This document shows positions 60,537 through 64,000 of a stretch of 64,000 bases of DNA, piece by piece (within the stretch, counting starts at the first letter, position 1; every line of letters starts with the position of its first letter). The stretch covers positions 370,001-434,000 of the forward strand of contig NZ_CP025025.1 in NCBI RefSeq assembly GCF_002874535.1. The letters are read 5' to 3'. The position numbers and the translations under genes are program-made. The stretch is from Mesobacillus jeotgali (GTDB lineage: Bacteria; Bacillota; Bacilli; Bacillales; Cytobacillaceae). The notes under the pieces are model-generated. The model had not been told where the DNA came from. It was given only the letters and a program-made list of their open reading frames with translations, and did no database searches.

Positions 60537-61924
60537 TGAGGTGGGGGCTGAAACCGCGGTTGATTCTCGCTTTTGTCAGTATTATCATTGTGCCGATTGC
60601 GGCAGCGATTTTGTTCATGACCTTTTATTCGGCAGGTATGGAAGAGCGGGCGGGCAGGAGCGAAGATGAACTCGACGTGCTTTTGTCAGAGGTTAAGACA
60701 ACGATTAATGAGAATGCCCAGTACCTTGAGGATCCCGATCTTTTTTACGAAAAAGTGAAGCCGTTGATGCAAAAATACCAGATTGGATTGACTGTTTATT
60801 CCTCAGAGGGCGAGACTATATTCAACTCTTCGGGGTATCAAAAGAGACAGGAAGCATCCATATGGCTGGACCGATTGGGAAAGCTTAATGTTGACGTGCT
60901 GACACAGGAGCATGGCGAGTTGTCTGCGGAAATCCAGGCTAATTCGCTCTCCGTACCTCCATTTAGTCAGTTCAAAGAAATGATTTATGCCATCCTCGGA
61001 GCGATTGGTATTGGCCTGTCGGTATTGCTTGCGCTGATTTTGCTATGGACATGGTATATTTCCAAGACGATCCTTCACCCTCTAAAGGAAATATATCATG
61101 CGACAGAGGAAGTCATTGATGGGAACCTTGACTATAAAATCAGATATGGAAAGCAGGATGAAATCGGCAGGTTCATCCATGGCTTTGACCTGATGCGTGA
61201 CCACTTGAAAAAGTCAATAGAACAGCAGCAGCAATATGAGCGGGCGCGTAAGCAACTGATCGCAAGCATCTCCCATGACTTACGGACACCGCTTGCCTCG
61301 ATCAAGGGCTATGTGGAAGGGTTGGAAGACGGGATTGCCAAGAATGAGGAGATGCAAAAAAAGTATTATTCAGTCATCAAATCAAAGACAAACCAGCTGG
61401 ACAGGCTGATCGAAGACTTGTTTGAGTTCTCGAAGTTTGAGCTCGAGCAGCTTTCAATAGATAAGAATCTTGTGAACAGCTTTGAGTTTTTCCAGGAGGC
61501 TTTTCATAGTGCGCAATTGGACTATCAGGGAGTAGAATTAGTGCTTGCTGATCCACTGCCATCCGTCAGTCTCCAAATAGACAGCGACAGGATCAAGCAA
61601 GTCATGGCGAACTTGGTTGAGAATGCAGTCAAGTACGGCGGGACGAGTATCCTGTTGAAAGTAGAGAACCAGAGCGGATATCTCCATGTAAGCATTAAGG
61701 ATAATGGACAAGGAATCGTAGAAGAAGATCTGCCATTCATATTCAATCCATTATTCCGCGGTGAAAAATCTCGTTCAAGGGAATCTGGCGGTACCGGTCT
61801 GGGCCTTGCGATCGTAAAATATATCGTCGAAGCGCACGGTGGTGAAATCAGGGCTATAAGCGAGCCGGGCAAAGGAAGCGAATTTACATTTACCCTGCCT
61901 TTATATTTGAAGCAGGCTAAATAA
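60536..61924 (+). CDS. Sensor histidine kinase
   Basis: 462 residues. Two helices (about 8-29 and 149-172) enclose an external domain of about 120 residues. HAMP (about 173-226), H-box SHDLRTPLASIKGYVEGLEDGI with H247, and HATPase with N (LVENAVKYGG), G1 (KDNGQGI) and G2 (GGTGLGLAIVKYIVEAHGG) boxes. The large external domain differs from the short BceS-type kinases, so it may sense its ligand directly. It is coupled to the response regulator through TAATG. Confidence 0.93.
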   Translation: MRWGLKPRLILAFVSIIIVPIAAAILFMTFYSAGMEERAGRSEDELDVLLSEVKTTINENAQYLEDPDLFYEKVKPLMQKYQIGLTVYSSEGETIFNSSGYQKRQEASIWLDRLGKLNVDVLTQEHGELSAEIQANSLSVPPFSQFKEMIYAILGAIGIGLSVLLALILLWTWYISKTILHPLKEIYHATEEVIDGNLDYKIRYGKQDEIGRFIHGFDLMRDHLKKSIEQQQQYERARKQLIASISHDLRTPLASIKGYVEGLEDGIAKNEEMQKKYYSVIKSKTNQLDRLIEDLFEFSKFELEQLSIDKNLVNSFEFFQEAFHSAQLDYQGVELVLADPLPSVSLQIDSDRIKQVMANLVENAVKYGGTSILLKVENQSGYLHVSIKDNGQGIVEEDLPFIFNPLFRGEKSRSRESGGTGLGLAIVKYIVEAHGGEIRAISEPGKGSEFTFTLPLYLKQAK

Positions 61925-61976
61925 GAGAAGCAGGCATTGAATTTACTTTTAGATTGCCTATGTACCTGAGATAGAA

Positions 61977-62009
61977 GTGAAGCATGGGGACGTACCCTGT
62001 GCTTTTTTG
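61977..62009 (+). terminator. Terminator of the AAGCATGGGGACG family
   Basis: GAAGCATGGGGACG-TA-CCCTGTGCTTTTTTG; it ends the two-component operon. Confidence 0.85.
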
Positions 62010-62115
62010 TATACTGTCTTTCATGTTTTTGTACGAATTCCTGTGTTCAACCGATGTTCTCAAGCATACATTTATAGTTAACAGCATTTTAAATGTACAG
62101 CGAGGTGATTACATC

Positions 62116-62844
62116 ATGTTTTCTGTTACGGGAATGCAGGGTTTTGAACTGTTTTCTGCTGAGCACCTGGTTACCCTGGGACTTTTCCTTGGTGTTTGTC
62201 TTGGATTGGTGCTATTCAGAAATCAAATCAAGCCGCATAAAAATGTTTTGAAATGGATTATATTTTGGACTCTGGTGGTGTGCCAGGTTTCTCATCAAAT
62301 GTGGCTCATCCTCACCGGCCAATGGCAAATCGGGGACCTGCCTTTACACATGTGTTCGCTCAGCTCCTTTCTGGCGATGTACTTGTTTTTAAGAAAGAGT
62401 GTGAAAGGATTTTACGTGCTCTACTTCATTGGCACCTTGCCGGCAGTTTTAGCCATGGTTACACCTGAAATGTCTTACACCTTTCCTCATTTCGACTATA
62501 TTGAATACTTCCTCAACCACTCAGCCATTCCGATTGCCGCATTGTATTTCATCCTTTTTGAAGGCTACAGAGTTCCCCGCAAAGCCATTCTTTTCACTTA
62601 TCTTGTCGTGAACATAATTGCCGTTCCAATCTTCATTTTCAATTTCCTGTTTGATACGAACTTCTTCTATTTGGCGAGTCCGACAGAAGCTAAAACAATC
62701 CTATCGTTCTTTGGCAGCGGCATCATGTATTATCTGAATCTTGAAGTTGCGGCACTGATCGTATTTAGCATCACATATGTCCCGATGTGGCAGCTGATTA
62801 AGAGAGAGAACCGAAGACGGCTGGTCGGCTTGTATCATAAGTAA
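62116..62844 (+). CDS. YwaF-like membrane protein (TIGR02206 family)
   Basis: 242 residues and seven helices. The family mark QIGDLPLHMCSLSSFLAMYLFL (about 72-93) and the start GFELFSAEHLVTLG are present. Function unknown. The ATG at 62116 has GAGGTGA upstream; a longer frame from 61984 begins inside the preceding terminator and is rejected. Confidence 0.88.
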   Translation: MFSVTGMQGFELFSAEHLVTLGLFLGVCLGLVLFRNQIKPHKNVLKWIIFWTLVVCQVSHQMWLILTGQWQIGDLPLHMCSLSSFLAMYLFLRKSVKGFYVLYFIGTLPAVLAMVTPEMSYTFPHFDYIEYFLNHSAIPIAALYFILFEGYRVPRKAILFTYLVVNIIAVPIFIFNFLFDTNFFYLASPTEAKTILSFFGSGIMYYLNLEVAALIVFSITYVPMWQLIKRENRRRLVGLYHK

Positions 62845-62982
62845 GGCTCTGATCGAAGGCAAATATCTCTGTAAAATACAGCGCCCGGAACTTTTTGTTA
62901 GGATTTCAGTTTAGTAGGAGATTGGATTTTTAGGATTACCTTCATTTCATCTTGCGAACAAGCTGATAGAACGGATCAAAGG

Positions 62983-63012
62983 AGGCGGATATAACATAAT
63001 CCGTCTCTTTTT
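62983..63012 (+). terminator. Probable terminator
   Basis: AGGCGGATATAACATAATCCGTCT with CTTTTTC behind it, about 140 bp after the YwaF-like gene. Confidence 0.5.
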
Positions 63013-63020
63013 CATTGTTA

Positions 63021-63203
63021 AGGAAATTATAAAATTATTTAAGTGTGGATAACTACATGTAGTTTTCTTAATCCAGCTCCAGCGCCTAGCCCCTCGAGAC
63101 GCTTCGATCCTGCCAATGAAGTCAAAGAACGACTTCACTGTCAGGCCCTCCAGCGCTTGTCGGGGCTGAACGAGGCGCTTGCGCTTTTTGTTCTTTGTTG
63201 AAC
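63021..63203. repeat. Interspersed repeat, copy 2, with DnaA box
   Basis: About 180 bp, nearly identical to the outer parts of the copy at 48763. It has AGGAAATTATAAAATTATTTAA, the DnaA box TGTGGATAA (63044-63052), ACTACATGTAGT, AGCGCCTAGCCCCTCGAGACGCTTCG in pieces, the GAAGTCAAAGAACGACTTC hairpin and GAGGCGCTTGCGCTTTTTGTT. A short relative (TCTAGCTCCTGCGCCTGTCGG) lies at 63352-63395. Confidence 0.8.
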
Positions 63204-63414
63204 AAAGCGGAGACCATGCTCACTCGCCAGCGTTCCTCGATTTGTTTTAAATGACAAATAAATCATATTGACTCGTACACTTGAATCCTGTAAAGTACAA
63301 AAGTATGTTTTTGAAAATGTAGAGATGAAGACAACTCACTTTGATGAATTGTCTAGCTCCTGCGCCTGTCGGGACTGACCAAGGTGCTTGGGCAGTTATT
63401 TATAGGAGGCAGAA
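63204..63414. other. Leader of the acetate transporter gene
   Basis: No gene seen. It contains the short partial copy of the interspersed repeat (63352-63395) and an AGGAGG ribosome binding site at 63404. A clear promoter is not visible. Confidence 0.4.
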
Positions 63415-64000
63415 ATGGATACTCAGAATCAAACACAGATTAAAGTTACAACAGCAGATCCATCAGCGCTAGGTTTGTTTGGACTGGCTATGGTTACATT
63501 AGTAGCATCATCCCAGAAACTGGGGTTCACAGATGGCGTATCACTCATCATCCCTTGGGCAATTTTCCTTGGTGGACTAGCACAGCTTTATGCGGCAATC
63601 CTTGATGCCAAGCATAATAATATCTTTGGAATGACCGCTTTCGGTGCGTTCGGACTCTTCTGGTTCGGTGTCGGAACGACCTGGCTGATTCAGCTAGGAT
63701 TTTTCGGTGAAAGCCTTGCAGCTGACGGCGACGTGAAGCAATTGGGAATGGCCTTCATCGGCTATTTGATTTTCAGTGTCTTCATGACGATTGGAGCCCT
63801 GGAAACAAATAAAGTCCTGTTCTTTATTTTCGTATTGATTGACTTCTTATTTATTGGACTATCATTAAGTTCATTTGATATCTTCCATGAGGCATCGCAT
63901 ATGCTGGCAGCCGTAGCTGAACTGGGAATTGCAATTCTTTCCTTCTACGGATCAGCAGCCAATGTGCTGAACACCCACTTTGGAAAAGTTGTCCTGCCAA
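63415..64000 (+). CDS. satP: GPR1/FUN34/YaaH-family acetate transporter (3' partial)
   Basis: The frame opens at ATG 63415 after TAGGAGGC and runs off the window after 195 codons. The family mark is DPSALGLFGLA (about 16-26, NPAPLGL-like). Six helices follow, with GGLAQLYAAILDAKHNNIFGMTAFGAFGLFWF (about 57-88) matching the YaaH pattern. It moves acetate or succinate with protons. It stands alone here. Confidence 0.9.
   Translation, partial: MDTQNQTQIKVTTADPSALGLFGLAMVTLVASSQKLGFTDGVSLIIPWAIFLGGLAQLYAAILDAKHNNIFGMTAFGAFGLFWFGVGTTWLIQLGFFGESLAADGDVKQLGMAFIGYLIFSVFMTIGALETNKVLFFIFVLIDFLFIGLSLSSFDIFHEASHMLAAVAELGIAILSFYGSAANVLNTHFGKVVLP

Noticed and set aside
1-64000. tRNA, rRNA, prophage or transposase genes
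   Set aside because: No cloverleaf or rRNA signature, integrase, structural phage gene or transposase was seen on either strand.

Overview
The window is chromosomal DNA of a low-to-moderate GC, Gram-positive, aerobic or facultative bacterium of the family Bacillaceae. The case rests on a lutPR-lutABC lactate locus, a HemAT aerotaxis sensor, TatAd/TatCd-type translocase genes, a yybP-ykoY manganese riboswitch before a TerC gene, strong AGGAGG ribosome binding sites with frequent TTG/GTG starts, and PhoP- and BirA-type operators of the Bacillus kind. The species cannot be fixed from sequence alone; a Mesobacillus/Bacillus-like organism fits. No rRNA, tRNA, prophage, transposase or CRISPR array was seen.

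Layout. 1-5 kb: small unknown genes, a GNAT acetyltransferase, a PspC-domain pair, a TPR protein, then a 14-unit, 52-bp tandem array. 5-11 kb: lactate permease, LutR and LutABC, with a LutR-like operator before lutP. 11-15.5 kb: HAD phosphatase, a DMT exporter divergent from an Lrp regulator with a palindrome between them, and bioY-bioB behind a BirA operator. 15.5-18.2 kb: a Tat-exported PhoX phosphatase followed by tatA and tatC. 18-26 kb: IlvA, an oxidoreductase, membrane proteins, a heptad-repeat coiled-coil protein and a diguanylate cyclase. 26.6-28.7 kb: one reading frame joining sigma factor domains, a zinc-finger anti-sigma domain, a membrane segment and an external domain. 29-36.8 kb: repair, acetyltransferase, ABC transporter, a frameshifted PepSY-like gene, a serine hydrolase and an AraC-type regulator. 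36.9-39.6 kb: Mn riboswitch, FbpB-like gene, TerC and a CorC-type protein.

39.7-46.2 kb, minus strand: YtoQ, a CBS-GGDEF protein and an EAL protein, then a glycosyltransferase, a PAP2 phosphatase, UDP-glucose dehydrogenase and a decayed glycosyltransferase copy. Two four-hexamer PhoP boxes with exact 11-bp spacing lie before ugd and before the pseudogene, which points to phosphate-starvation remodelling of surface glycolipid or polymer. 46.2-47.2 kb: a second 52-bp array (19 units), then hemAT. 48.7-64 kb: an interspersed repeat carrying a DnaA box (two main copies), redox enzymes with an HxlR regulator, a TSUP permease, two ABC systems (one followed by a two-component system), a TetR/NmrA pair with an LmrA-like operator, a third short array of about 53 bp, a YwaF-like protein and the start of a GPR1/FUN34/YaaH acetate transporter.

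Main points for a second look: (1) tandem arrays with exact 52-bp periods and hairpin-forming units; (2) the sigma/anti-sigma fusion; (3) the PhoP-boxed ugd-PAP2-GT4 locus and the Tat/PhoX locus; (4) a tandem-terminator Mn riboswitch that reads through an FbpB-like gene; (5) a family of near-identical terminator hairpins, two of which supply the stop codon of the gene they end.
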